Translations under genes and position numbers: made by a program
Notes under the pieces: generated by a model
What the model was told of the DNA's origin: nothing
Seen by the model: the letters and a program-made list of their open reading frames with translations, nothing else
Databases searched by the model: none
In this document: piece by piece, positions 13,101 to 35,300 of the stretch
How the letters are laid out: the number at the start of each line of letters is the position of its first letter
Position numbering within the stretch: the first letter of the stretch is position 1
NCBI RefSeq assembly: GCF_037975245.1
Contig: NC_092568.1
Coordinates: 32,832,501 to 32,896,500, forward strand
Length of the DNA: 64,000 nt
Direction: 5' to 3'
Source: Apostichopus japonicus
Lineage: Eukaryota > Echinodermata > Holothuroidea > Aspidochirotida > Stichopodidae

Positions 13101-15114
13101 AGGACATACGGTAATTCAACGTAGCGTTGATATATTCATTGCTAAGTATATTTGTATATGTATTGTTATCTACGGCATGTACCACTGCCATGTATGACAT
13201 AAAGGTGTCGCACCCTAATTAATTGCTCCATTGACATAAACACTAAATTGGTCACATTGCAAGGCCGCTAGAGCATAGATAGATGTTTTCAACTAACGTG
13301 TCCTACCCACCATATGATAGCTGATGGCTTGAGCTATCACAGCTCATTCAACTTTTGTCAGATATGAAGCTAACAGAGCTCAAAGTTGAGTGTAGTACTC
13401 CCCAACCCATCTTTCAGCTCTCGCTGCGGAATCTTCTTGTTTTACCCAAGATTTTCGATAATACATTAAATCACCTTAAGTCCTCCAGATTTTTAGACCA
13501 TCAGAATAGTTTATTTCGTCATCTTTAACATCCAAGCATCAAAAAGAATGATGATGGCTCAGAAAATGCCAGAACAAAAATCAATTCGGTAGGCCACTAT
13601 AGGGCTATTTTCTGACCATGCATGGTTCACCTTTCAGGCGGATGTGCACTACTCTTAATTGTGGTGCAATACTTGTAGGCATGAGCATTTCTCTGCAAGA
13701 CATGTATAGGCTATAGCATTGTTATACAAGATATGTATAGCATACGCTATATGTATGACATATAACATATATGACGGAATATTTCATGCATTCAAGATAA
13801 TAGCCTATAGGTAATCAGAAACTTGAAATTTGCGCAATATTCAGATTTTAGATATCTCATCCTTGTTTGCACGCAGGTGATCTACTTATCGTGTGCGGTT
13901 GGAGGTGCGTATTACTCCGCTTATCTTTCAGATAGCATAGCAACTGCACCCGGTACGTCAGCGCTGGCGTCCTTTACAGGTGGTATGGTTATGCTCTACG
14001 GGTCCCGGATGGCTGGCGGTTGTACATGGTGAGTCCATCGTTAGACTAAAATAAGCCAACATTTAATGGACTGTTTGTGTGGCGTGTGTTTGTTTCTTTT
14101 AACTACAAGACATAAGTAACATATAGATCATACGTGACTAAATACTGGAGTCTTCTTAGGTTTCGATAAAGAAATGACAAACATTTAGAAGTGAAACTAA
14201 TACATATTAAAGTGGATAAAGCCCTTCAAGACTCAAGAGCTATACATAGGTTTGGAAATATAAGATGAAGCGTTCGAAGGATCAGTTTGTCTACAAGAGA
14301 ATGTTAAATTTCTGTGACACTCCGACTCCCCCCTCCCCACCCTCCTCCACCACATGTTCCCTCCACACCATGAGAACCTCTCCGGGCTATAACTACGGTG
14401 GCCACTTTAGATGCTATAGTAGCATACCATTATTTCCATGCACGAATTGTGGTGTGTCGGTGTATATTAGAGCTATGTGTGTGAGTGTGTGGCAGTACAG
14501 AAGGAGGAAGGGGCAAGGGAAGGCAAAGATGTTGAGGCCATTTTAGAAATGGAAACGGTGTAGGTATGGGGTGGGAAGGGTGTGTGTGTGTGGGGGGGTA
14601 GTATCATTATAATGATACTACCCCCCCCACACACACACACCCTTTATACGTAGGCTATTCATGAACCTTAACGGGCACGGATGGGGACAGGATATCAAAA
14701 ACACCAGTAGGAACGCACGAACCTTGGTGACAAATTTTGTGTGATGGACAATTTATAGTAATTTTGAAGATTTTTGCACACATTATCATTGCCATGTAAA
14801 ATATTAGGGATCCACGAGGAATAAAACCGTATTTTCGATATTTTATAACACCGGTACTGCAACTAAATATTCATGTGGAACTGCATACAAACAAGTGATA
14901 TTTATACGGCGTAGGGGTGGGGTTGTTGGGTGGGTAGATAGATAGATAGCGATGTGGAATTGACTTAAGTCTATGCTCCTGTTTCTTCTCTCTCCACAGT
15001 GGTCACGGGTTGTCTGGAACAGGAATGTTATCTTTAATCTCCTTCGTGGCAGTACCCTTCATGTTTGTGGGGGGCGTCAGCACTGCTGTTACACTTTCAG
15101 CAATAAATGGGTAG
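7193..15114 (+). CDS. YeeE/YedE-family (sulphur transport) membrane protein
   Basis: Eight coding exons: 7193-7439, 8954-9195, 9606-9654, 11527-11629, 12258-12436, 12599-12768, 13877-14028 and 15000-15114 (TAG). All have AG acceptors and GT donors and phases join cleanly to give 418 aa. The first ~55 residues are polar; the rest is largely hydrophobic with many membrane spans. Family signatures in order are a FGFVLEKGRVFEP segment (~74-86), a CPG motif (164-166), an AWPPYLSG segment just before the exon 5/6 junction, a GSSSSY segment, and SRMAGGCTCGHGLSG (373-387). In the prokaryotic family (TsuA/YeeE), which imports thiosulfate or related sulphur compounds, conserved cysteines line the path. 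Cys67/68, Cys164 and Cys379 or Cys381 are the likely counterparts here. Substrate and membrane in this animal are unknown. The ATG was chosen because the N-terminal frame runs directly into the first conserved span. The many spliceosomal introns exclude bacterial contamination. Confidence 0.9.
12769..13876 (+). other. Intron 6 of the YeeE-like gene with TA microsatellite
   Basis: The donor GTATAT is itself part of a (TA)n and (CA)n microsatellite at about 12768-12835, so repeat-length changes would alter the donor context directly. The rest of the intron shows no coding signal. Confidence 0.6.
14576..14645. repeat. Near-perfect 35-nt-arm hairpin
   Basis: The left arm (AAGGG, (TG)n, G7, then TAGTATCATTAT) is followed with no spacer by its reverse complement, the centre lying between 14610 and 14611. 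The only irregularity is one extra C in the right-arm C run. It lies in intron 7 of the YeeE-like gene. Confidence 0.85.
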
Positions 15115-15122
15115 ATTTCATA

Positions 15123-15128
15123 AATAAA
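15123..15128 (+). terminator. Candidate polyadenylation signal of the YeeE-like gene
   Basis: A canonical AATAAA lies 9 nt after the TAG stop. That is unusually close, so a later signal may be used instead. No transcript end can be seen from sequence. Confidence 0.3.
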
Positions 15129-15362
15129 CATTGATGATGAATATTTGACATATTTACGTAGATACAATCGGCGTCAAAAACAGCCAATCGATCAATCAGT
15201 CATCGTAATTAACACAATAAAAGGGAAATAATATAACTCATATCACAAATTCAGGTACACATATTTTGTTTCCGATTGACTGGTAATATATTTGTATTTC
15301 ATCTGTATCTCACAATTAATTATTCAATTATTCATATATCTATATATCTGTATCTATATTAT

Positions 15363-15500
15363 ATCGCTTCTCGGCCTTTTGGCTAAGATCATGTGTAGTA
15401 TCTGTTCCCTTTCGAGGGGAATGGTGATGCACACCCGACGATGATCACAAAGTCACAGTCCCGATGCAAAGGGACTGGGGCTGAGAGCGGATCAGTCGTT
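15363..15500 (+). ncRNA. U2 snRNA 5' half fused to unrelated tail (pseudogene or snRNA-headed retroposon)
   Basis: Positions 15363-15407 match the first 45 nt of animal U2 snRNA with one change (A to T at U2 position 30). The stem-loop I sequence GCTTCTCGGCC and the branch-point-pairing segment GTGTAGTATCTGTTC are intact. After that the sequence departs completely: stem-loop IIa, the Sm site and stem-loops III and IV are absent. The tail instead carries CCTTTCGAGGGG and a stem formed by AGTCCC and GGGACT around 15455-15475. A long (AT)n tract follows. It cannot be a functional U2 gene. It may be a template-switch chimera or a member of a SINE family with an snRNA-derived head. Confidence 0.75.
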
Positions 15501-15510
15501 TGGTAGTTTA

Positions 15511-15695
<185 letters not shown>

Positions 15696-15779
15696 TTTGT
15701 AACAAGAAAACTGATAGAAGTTACCTTACCATGGGTAACTTATCTAAACTTGAACATATCAATAAAACCATATTGTAAG

Positions 15780-16352
15780 ACAATACAGAGGAGAAAACGT
15801 GGAGCATATTGTGGCGGCATCTTAATACCCTGGTAACCTTGGTGTGGTGGTGGTTTTGGAGAGCAGGGGTGATGGAGAGGGAGGGGGGAGATGGGATCTC
15901 AAATGCCTATTTTTGAGTTGAAGCTGTTTGACTTATAGATACTATCTACATGGGCGGAGATCATGGGGGGGGGGGACGGGGGCGGGGGGGGGGGGACATG
16001 TCCCCCAATATTTTAGGTGGGGGATATAGTATCTAGTATCCCGCCCAATATTTGGTGGCATAGTCTTTTTGTGTGGCTATAAATAGAAAATAATGCGTGA
16101 GATTATTTATCCAAATCATATTTTGCGGTGGCTAAAACTTCATCCAACACATGCAGCATGAGGTACATGACTCTTCGTGGTCGTTTCTGTGACATGTGAT
16201 CGTATAGCATGCATGTCACTGACGATTATTATCATAATGCCTGTACATCTCTTGTGTATGAGCTGTAATTACGTACAATCATATATATGATCCACATCGA
16301 TATGGGTTCACTGGGTTTCCATTTGGCCTGTTTCCTACAAGATTTCTAAACG
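15780..16352. other. Gene-free stretch with G-rich hairpin
   Basis: G runs at 15966-16001 are followed by CATGTCCCCCAATATTTT and by a second CCCAATATTT, so part of the region can fold back. No exon was recognised. Confidence 0.45.
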
Positions 16353-17067
16353 CAGGCGCGTAGCCAAGGGGGGGGGGGGTCGAATGGGGAGACCGCCCCC
16401 CCCCCCCCCCTTGAGCATATTTTTTTTGTATTTTTTTATGATATCGAAGTTTTATAGTAGCCGTTATAAGAGGTTTTAATATTTGCATACCAATAAATTA
16501 ACCGTGTCTGAATTTCGAAAATTCCCTGACCAACATTCTTCATCATACTTCCCTCTACTCGTGCAACTTTGACCGGTCTGTTAGGGGTTAAAGTTTTTTT
16601 TTTTCTATATTGGTTGTCCATAGATGATATTTTGAGCAACATTATGGGCATGTTTTGAAGTGAATTTATTATTCAAATTCTGAACAAATAATGGGCTTAA
16701 AACCTTGAAAAGTGGGGCTGACGGGTATTGTGGGCCGCGAAGTAGAATCACCTACAAAAGCAATGATCCACAGGAGATGCGATCGAACATGATGTGTGAC
16801 TGGTGACAATCTTGAAAAAGGTTATGGATGGAGAAAAAAAAACTATTGGGAAAAGCTTGGTTCTCAGGCAAAAGTATACATCTGGTTGGTCATTTTCAAG
16901 CCCGAGAAGTGCCATTTCCGGTGATCTGGGGGGGGGGGGGCTACCAAAACCAGAAATTTTCTTGTACGCTGCGCGCCAACTGATGGTGGCGCACCGCTTA
17001 GATAGTAATATACAAAATATCACGAAGCGCACGAACAATTTTGGGGATGAAAGTTGCTACGCGCCTG
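16353..17067. mobile_element. Inverted-repeat element, copy 1 (CAGGCGCGTAGC ends)
   Basis: A perfect 12-bp terminal inverted repeat, CAGGCGCGTAGC at 16353-16364 and its reverse complement at 17056-17067, bounds 715 bp. The interior (about 16440-17000) is similar, in reverse complement, to about 32690-33300, so this is a dispersed family. No transposase is encoded and no target-site duplication is visible. Confidence 0.7.
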
Positions 17068-18164
17068 CACCCAAGCAAATGTCCCCCCCCCCTCCAATAT
17101 TTGAAAAAAAAAATCGCCGCCCCTGCTAATCTGGTCAACCTTCCTTGCCAAAACATATTACCGATCTGTATCTCAAGGTATTTCATTTGCAATCAACCTA
17201 ATTCAGGTATGAGAGGGAAAAAACAATGGCAATACAATATCATGAGGTTAAAGGTCATATAATGGAAACCACAGCTTGACTACCACAAACCGCAAACCTA
17301 TTTCGCATTTTTAGACTATATTTTCCACACACTGAAAAGACTAAACACGTATCATGATGATTTGTATAGAGAGTATAAGAATGATTGCGAAACGTGACTT
17401 TAAAATGTCTCCTCTTCTCATATTTCATAATCTTCATATTTCACGATTTACTGACGGTGTTGGCGTCAGAGTGTTTATTCTAACTTACGACATTTGTTTT
17501 AAACTTTATGAGTATACACTCTGTTTGTCATGAAACGGCTTAATGATCACGTAAAACTGAAACGGTTCCTCCCCTCGGACAGTTGACATCACGTATAGGC
17601 TGCAACCAACACTAAAGTAGTAGTATTTGGATGGGTCGATGACACACCAAGTGGATCACCTTCACAAATGTTTCTTGAAAATGATCCTTTAATTGGAACG
17701 AAAGAGGACGGCCTGCTTCCATTGTCCCCTTATGTGATATGATATCCAAATGAGGCTAAGAGTTCAGAGAAATAGTTGAGAATGAACGGTTTTTCATGAT
17801 TTAATATACGATTAAATATACTGCAAAAGTAAAGTGATAAATAAAACGTTGTAAAGAAAAGTTGACATACGGCTCGGACTATTTCATGAAATTGGTTGGG
17901 AGGGGGAGAGGAGGGGGGGATTGTAATATTAAAGTAGCGAGTTCAGTTTCATAACTAGGGTGACAAATGTTGATGCCCGTCCTGGGGAAGGGGTTTAGTG
18001 TCAGAAGGCTACGATACAGATGGTAAGTACATTTTTTCACTGTAGTACAAGCTTTCATTTTCAGCGTGTGACTAAATGTAAAGCAATCCGGGAGGGGGAG
18101 CATGGAACCTTGTCACGAAAGCTGTCAATCGCATCAAAGATGCCAAAAGCCCCAGCTCCCCCGG
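17068..18164. other. Gene-free stretch
   Basis: No exon was recognised. A C-rich run followed by an A run (17082-17118) sits immediately after the inverted-repeat element; the rest is AT-rich unique-looking DNA. Confidence 0.4.
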
Positions 18165-18362
18165 TTGGATAATTGAGTCCCCAGATTGGATCACAGAGTC
18201 CCTCGTCTCCCTGTTCGATCACCAAGTCCCTTGGTTCGATCACCGTTTCACCCATACCCTGGTTGGAACGCTGAGTCCTTTCATACCTCGGTTGGATCAC
18301 CGAGTCCCCATACATCGGTTGGATCAGAGTCCCCGTATCTCAGTTGGATGACTGAGTCCCCT
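18165..18362. repeat. Degenerate ~25-bp minisatellite
   Basis: Roughly eight diverged units built on GGTTGGATCACCGAGTCCCC recur with unit lengths of about 22-30 bp. Divergence is high, so the array looks old. The open frames across it on both strands look repeat-driven. Confidence 0.75.
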
Positions 18363-20867
18363 ATACCTTCTCTGCTTCCACCACACTTTGAAGCATTTGT
18401 TTATTTCTTCAATTTTCTTTTCTTGAGAGTATAAACTTTTCACATTCTGATCGCTACTGGTCTTATATATGGTAAACAATTACTAGGATAAAGCCAACTG
18501 TTGGTTATGGAGAGGGAGGTGCATTTTTGAGATGGGACTGAGTAGACGAGAGGGGGAGGGGAGGGTAGAGGAGGGGAGGGGAATAGCTATTTTGAAAACA
18601 AAAGAAACGAGTACAAAGTTGCTTGCATGAAAACTTTTTTGTTCGTGACGACAATTATGTACATCTATTCTAAAAGTGAGTGATAAAAAAGAAGAATTCA
18701 TTTACAAATAGAGAGAAAGCAAAATAGACATAAATATGAAACAATGGAAATGAAACGTTTAAAAAGTCAACAAATCCCTGCTGAGTCTACCAGACACATC
18801 TTTTCATTTTGAAGTGAAATTGAAATGCTCACAGAGCATATTCCAACTTGAGTAACATACTCTTGCACATATTTTATGACAAAACATGCAGCATGTACAC
18901 TCCCCCACCCCCCCCCCCCACCCATACATCAACCTGGTAAGAATGACCAGACATACCAAATCCACATAATTGCTTTTTCTCAACACCACTGCACAGCAGT
19001 TATCTTAAAAAAGTTTACAAGAAAGGCATTTCTTGAAGTAGGAACCTAATGGCTTTTGTGGGGTGGATATTTCTAACTGAAGCACCCCCACCTTTCACCT
19101 CTATTTATGTCACCCAAAATGAAAAAAAAAATATCTATCGATTCGCTGAGTGGTTGTGTGATGTCGGTGCAAATGACTGTAATTAAATTCACGAGACCAG
19201 AGAATGAGATGCAAAACCAGTTAAATTTTACCCACAAGCTAAAACAGACAAGCATAGAAACAAAGCAAGGATTAACCCACCCATCAAACAAAGCAAGTAT
19301 TAACCCACCCATCAAACAAACTGGTAGAAAACTAATGATAATAATATAACTGCAGGTACTAGATTCTGTCTGTTTGGGCAAACACAGACAGGTGTAAGTC
19401 TCACAGGTACGCCCTACAGATTAAGTTGTAATCCTCAAACGTCCCATTATCTAATGTTGATCCCAAATATCATAGTTAAAAATTTGCAATCCAAAATGTT
19501 AAAAAACATTTTTGAGAGCCAAGATTTTTTTCTCCACAGGATAAATTACAAAAATAAAGCCAAGTCCATAAACGATTCCACATGTTTGTCTGTTTACAGT
19601 TAAACAGTACTGGTATTGCACTACATCCACTAGCAAACAAATCAAAACAAGTAATGCCAAGATAAGGTATTCCAAGGTTTACTTTAACTGGTCAACTCAA
19701 ACTAAAAAAAAAAAGATTAAAAAAGGTGAAATTAGTGACTTTATGAATTACCTGTGCAAATTTTCACGTGTCAGATTAAAACAAGTTAAAAGTATCGTGT
19801 CTTAATAATTATAACAACCACGGCACCTTTTTGGTATAGACTAACTTTATTATAAACATCTCATTTTGGAATGAAATGCCTAATTATATTTAGTTAAGGA
19901 AACTTCAAAAGCTAATGTGAAATGACCTTTTTTTTATTTGTCTTTTTTTCACTGGTATCATCTTTTTATAATGAATTATCTCTCAATCACCCTTAACTCC
20001 TATTACGAACTCTTAATATGTAAGTTGTTTCCAAGCAAATACATTACAATAGCTAATGTGAGGTTACAATGTTCACCAGTATTGCCTACACAATGAATAA
20101 GTCTGGTTTCTTGACATAATTAAGGTAAAAAATAAAATGTCCTTTCGAAGGGTTCTAAATGGCAGTGTAGTGAACCATAGAAAATTCTCGACAATATATG
20201 CTACTTCTCGCAGCTTTATTGACTGGTTTCCTCATTTAGTTTAGCTTTAAATAGTGACCAAAAAATGGGGCAAGAAAAAAATGAGAGGAGAGGAGGGGGT
20301 TAAAATCAAAATTTCCAAGTGAGAGAGATTACGACAATTATTGCAAAACAGAAGTCTTCAACTGTTGTTATACTAAATATTGCTGATTGTTGGTATCATA
20401 TGTCTGGTTGTAACTTAAAACAATAAATACTTAGTTTTGCAATCAATATTGGTAAAGAAACCCTCTAACACACATGCTGCAATGTCAGAACAGTTCAGTG
20501 TGCCCGTAAAGCATCAAGGGCACACTTTGAATATCAAACATAACATTAAAAAAAAGTGACAACCCCATATAAATATTTTCACAGAAAAATTGTGATTTCA
20601 AATCTTAAACTTTCATTCATGTGCAATTTTCTGTTCCAAAATATGAAAAGTTTACAGATTAATCTGAAAAAAGGAAGACCGACAAACATTTTTGGACAGA
20701 GTCCTCAAGAAATTTGTGCGTCATGATTTGTGTAAATCCCAGTAAAAACATGCACTGGTCGTTACTTGCCTTTTTTGATTTGACATTGTGGATATAAAAA
20801 CCGTTGCTTTGAAATTTCAAAGAGGTACACATTACTATATTAAGGTGAGGTTAGACACTGGTCTATG
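18363..20867. other. 3' flank of GPATCH2, no further gene recognised
   Basis: AT-rich DNA lies downstream of the GPATCH2 stop. It could hold the 3' untranslated region: reverse-strand AATAAA motifs (TTTATT on the plus strand) occur, for example near 20214-20219 and 19847-19852. A small local duplication (ACCCACCCATCAAACAAA, twice) lies at about 19276-19321. Confidence 0.4.
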
Positions 20868-30583
<9,716 letters not shown>

Positions 30584-32301
30584 GTTCTTTCATTTACATA
30601 CACTGCACTTAGAATAACTTGATAGGTCATTTTTTAGGTCAATGCTTTCAGTTTCAAGAGTCCTTTCAAAAACTGAATTTGTTTTGGTTAAAGTGAAGGG
30701 TATGGTAGCGAAACTGACAATCATAAAATAGAGATAAACAAATCTTAAGAGTTTCTGTGAACTTTGTGGAAGCACTTTTTGAATGAAGATTCTCTACTAA
30801 TGATATTCAGACAAACAGGACCTTGCTGCTTTGGTGTTTCTGAAAAATTGAAAAAGCGATATATGGAAAGATATCCTATCACAAGAGTGGCAAAAGAGAT
30901 TTACAAAAGTGGTCTTACACTGGGTCTCAATCTTGTAAATGCTGGTGGTACGTGCATGTGGTTACATGTACTATATTTGTAGTTGAGACTTAAAATCAAC
31001 TCATATCCTATCTATGAGAATCTTATCAACCATTAACAAAATCCTCTGTAAGCCTAAGCCTAATGTTAGAGCAAAATATGATTGTCTTTAACATTAAGGC
31101 TTCATTACGTTCCTTTTCAAATTTTAGAACTTAGTCAAACTGTTCAAAGCAAAGAAATATTTCCCAACTGCACCCATGTGTTGAAACTGTTTAATTCTGC
31201 TAAATGGGTGGAATAATCCTTGAAAGTGCTTCAAAATAAATGAAAGGTGGTAAGTTTGGCTATCACTGTTAGTTGGGTTTTGTAGATTAACTTTGGGATA
31301 AAAAAAAGGGTTACAATTTGACTTGCGAGCATGGTCAATACAGTGCAGCAACACGAAGTTACTGTACACCACAATCCAGGCTATAGTATAAACCTACCAT
31401 TTCACTATTTATGCAAAGACCCGTTTTACGGTAACAAGGGTATGGCGGTAAATTAGACCGACGTAACTTAGGCTAGTCCAGGTAAAGTAAGTCATATAAT
31501 TAAACCTGGGGCCTAGGCTTTCCTACTGTACGCTAAATAAAATAGGCTAGCTGCATAAATACTCCCATCAAATTTCATCATTTAGTAATAGCACCAGGCC
31601 TAAACATGAATTAAAATAAAAGCGACAAACGGTGATTGTGGTTGTTAGTTATACAGTCCAGAATAGCCCTAGCAGTATTCTTCGACAAAATAATTTCCCC
31701 ACCATCGAATTTTTATACGTGAACTACTGTACTGAACTACTACACTCATGCCTGACACACTGCAGTTAAATAATGTAACTTGTTGTTAGCTAAGTGCAAC
31801 GCAGCCACTGCCTTACTTTGCTAGGCTATTCGTTTGTTTTTGTCTGTTCTCTGATGCAAGCACAACGTAAACACAGTCTCCTTGCGAGCAGTCCGGGTTT
31901 ACCTTACATGACCTTCTAAGGCTAAGATTGAAGTAAGATTTGCACACTGTCACTGTCAATATTACTATATTAGGATTTCTAGACCCACAGGTATGATTGT
32001 TAGTACTAGAAATTTGCAGATAGATACATAGTATAAAAATTAATTGTGAAATCAAATCACTTTGAGGTTCTTTTTATTCAAAATGTGATCGGGTGTACTA
32101 ATTAGTGATTGTATTTTTTTTAATCTTTTCCAGCAAGAAGGTTGTGTAAAGTACGCGGTATGCCGGGGATCTCATCTTGAACACAACATTTCAACACGTA
32201 CACAAGGTCATCTCATAACACAGTGGTTGCACTATTGAGATATGAGATCTTTTCCACAGAGACAGTAGAAAAGAGAAAGTAAATTCAGAAAGGAAACCAT
32301 C
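30584..32301. promoter_or_regulatory. Head-to-head intergenic region between GPATCH2 and DPH6
   Basis: The two start codons face away from each other across 1718 bp. Promoters and 5' untranslated exons of both genes should lie here, but no TATA box, initiator or CpG-rich core stands out. Minus-strand TGCAG at about 30599-30603, just upstream of the GPATCH2 ATG, could be the acceptor of a coding exon that has an upstream untranslated exon. This is inferred from gene orientation only. Confidence 0.45.
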
Positions 32302-35300
32302 ATGAAAGTTGTAGCACTTATAAGGTTGGTATTTCATTTGTAGAGGTGTCTTCTATATGGTGTTAAAAAAAACACGTGCTGTTGTTTATTACAGTCGGTT
32401 CGCCAAGTTACTCGAGGAACCAGTTCTGCGAAATGACTTTCGGTGACATACTGCCTCAGTCAGACCTGACTTAATAGGCCTACGTTTATTCAATATTATT
32501 GGAAACGAAGTGATTATTCGCAGGGCAGCCCGGCGAATAACGTACACAGACACCTTATTCACAGGGCTGTGACGATTTTGAAAATAGGTTTATTAATTAT
32601 TATTAGGTTTTGCTATTGATACCAGTCAGTTTAGGGGCCATGAAAAAGCCAACCTTTTGGGCCCAAATAGGCTTAGCAGGCACGTATCCAGGATTTTCTA
32701 ACCCGGGGGGCGCGAATTACTATCTAAGCGGAGCGCCACCATCGGTTGGCGCGGAGCGTACAAGAAAATTTCTGGTTTTGATACCCCCCAGATCACCGGA
32801 AATGGCACTTCTCGGGCTTGAAAATGAGCAACCAGATGAACACTTTTGCCTGAGAACCAAGTATTTCAAAAAAAGTTTTTTTTTTCCATCCATAACCTTT
32901 TTGGAGATTGTCACCAGTTACACATCATGTTCGACCTCATTGCATGTCCTATGGATCATTGCTTTTGTAGGTGATTCTACGATATCCACAATATCCGAAA
33001 ACCCACTTTTGAAGGTTTTAAGCCCATTATTTGTTGAGAATTTAAAATTCCCATTTCTCGTGAATAAAAATCACTTGAAAACATACCCATAATGTTGCAG
33101 AAAATTCAATATATGGACAACTAATATAGAAAAAAACACTTCAACCCCTAATAGACAGGTCAAAATTGCACGAGTAGAGGAAAGTATGATGAAGAATGTT
33201 GGTGAGGAAATTTTGGAAAATTCCGACACAGTTAATTTCTTGGTGTAGAAATATTGCAACCTCTTATAATGGCTATTATAAAACTTGGTTTCGGAAATGA
33301 AAAATAGGAGATATTTCCGATATCAGGTATATCGAAACCGAACACTACACACATAGGCGTAGGTCCCGTAGGAGGCGGGGGCTGCAGCCCCCCCCCTTAC
33401 CAAATATTTTCCCATTATTTCGGGCACCTACTGAAAGAAAAATAAATAGCAATGAATAGCTTAAAAATGATCTCCTTTGTAATTAAAATAAAGTTGTAAG
33501 CTTGGCCGACATTACTACTGTAAAAGAGTGTTTTGACATATATGGATCTGTATGGTTTTTCTCCTGATCTACATAAGACATTTGGTTGTTTACATTAGCA
33601 TCCGGCGGTATACTGTGCAACTTTGACGGACCGTGCGGTACACGATGCCATGCAATGTAATGGCCGATGCTTGCTTATATGATATTGGCATCGATATGTT
33701 GGACGCGCGCTTTGCGCGCGAAAAATTTTGGCTTTTTTTCGGGCAAGTCGTTACAGCCCCAAATCCAATTGGGCTCCTACGCCTTTGACTACACACACAT
33801 AGACAGATTTTGAGGCTGTTCATCGTGGAACATGCATTTCAATGCTCACTGATATGATGTTATATCTGTTATTTGCTTTACAAATTCGAACAGGCGTGTA
33901 GCGAGTTATTGCCAAGAGAGGGGCGAAGCTTGTAGGCAAACTATCTAAGCGAAGCGCCACCATGGGTTGGCGCGAAGCGTACAAGAAAATTTTTGGCCGA
34001 AAATGCCTCCCAGATCGCTGAAAATGACACGTCCCAGGCCTTGTAAGTTGCATCTAAGCATTGTCTATTTTGAATTTACTAGCAATGTCATAAAGAAAAT
34101 TTGCTGGGGGGGGGCGGTCGCCCCCTTCCCGAAATGCGTCATGTTCCCCGATGACTCGGTCGAGTTCAAGACCAGCCACAGTTGGTTCCATATAGCACAA
34201 TTGTACAATTGTTTAAGGCGTCCATAAACACACACGCGTTATGATAGACCATATATAGTATTTATATAGAATATTAGTGAGAGAGGAAAAATGGAAACGT
34301 CAAAAATGGAGTTGTCGGTGTAAGGGGTAGGGTGAGGCGCACACCCCCTCCGTAATCCTTGATCTGTCACTGGCTACCCTGTGTATATAATAGGGATCAG
34401 CGCTTTAACTATGACTGTTCCTCCGTTTCTTTTCCCGAGGTCTTGGCTATCTTTTACTCCCTCCTTTTCTCCTTTTTCTCTCTTTCTTCTTTTTCTTTTC
34501 CCTTCCTTTCTCTCCTCCTTTTCTTTTTTCCCCCTCCTTTTCCCTTTTTTCTTCTCTTTTTTTTCTCTCCTCTTTTCCTTACCCGGGGGGCGCGCGCCCC
34601 CAACGCCCCCCCCTGGATACGCACCTGCTTAGCCACTTCATAAGCTAATTTTTGGAGCCCCAGTAGTTCAAGTTTAAAAGCTTATTTTAAGGGAGCTTAT
34701 CTTGGGATTCCCTAAAAGCCGATATTGCCTGAAAGCCAATATGGTCAAAGGTGTGACACCCCCCCCCCCACCTCCCACACCTTTACATGCAAATGAGCAG
34801 TCACTCTGCAAAAACAAAGGTGGAAATGATCGAGGGATGACATTTTTATGTTGGCGGTACTAATGCTAGACTGGTTCAATCTTAAGGCCCTAGGCTCCCA
34901 AAACCAATCCTAACAGCATTAAGATAGGAATCCCAAAGGCCAATAAATTCCTCAAAATATAGAGGCTCCCAATTAAGACTCTCAAAAAGATAGCTGGTGC
35001 CCAAAAGCAAACTCGAATAGCCCCAAAAGCAAACTCGAATAGCCCCAAAAATTACTGAGCCCGTTAACCCAGTCTAAGGCTGCCTGTGAATAAGGTGTAT
35101 GTGTCTGGCTATTCGCAGGGCAGCCCTGCAAATAAGATGCTTGTGTCTGGCTATTCACAGGGCTGCCCTGCGAATAAGGTGTATGTGTCTGGCTATTCGC
35201 AGGGCTGCCCTGTGAATAAGATGCTTTTGTCCGGCTATTCGCAGGGCTGCCCTGTGAATAAGGTGTATGTGTCTGGCTATTCGCAGGACTGCCCTACGAA

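Larger units (their letters stand above)
32677..34627. mobile_element. Inverted-repeat element, copy 2, with nested insertion
   Basis: CAGGCACGTATCCAGG at 32677-32692 and CCTGGATACGCACCTG at 34612-34627 are inverted repeats matching at 14 of 16 positions. A 5-bp repeat CTTAG flanks them (32672-32676 and 34628-34632). About 32690-33300 is similar to the interior of the element at 16353-17067 in opposite orientation. A separate hAT-like MITE (33352-33787) is inserted inside. A second partial copy with the same CGCCACCATNGGTTGGCGCG and CGTACAAGAAAATTT segments lies at about 33950-34030. It may be one composite or two adjacent copies. It sits in DPH6 intron 1. Confidence 0.65.

Noticed and set aside
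34340-34376. Right end of another hAT-like element (CCTTGATCTGTCACTG)
   Set aside because: It looks like an element end, but no matching left end or target duplication was found nearby.
34454-34636. Lys/Arg/Glu-rich minus-strand frame
   Set aside because: Direct product of a polypyrimidine tract; composition only.
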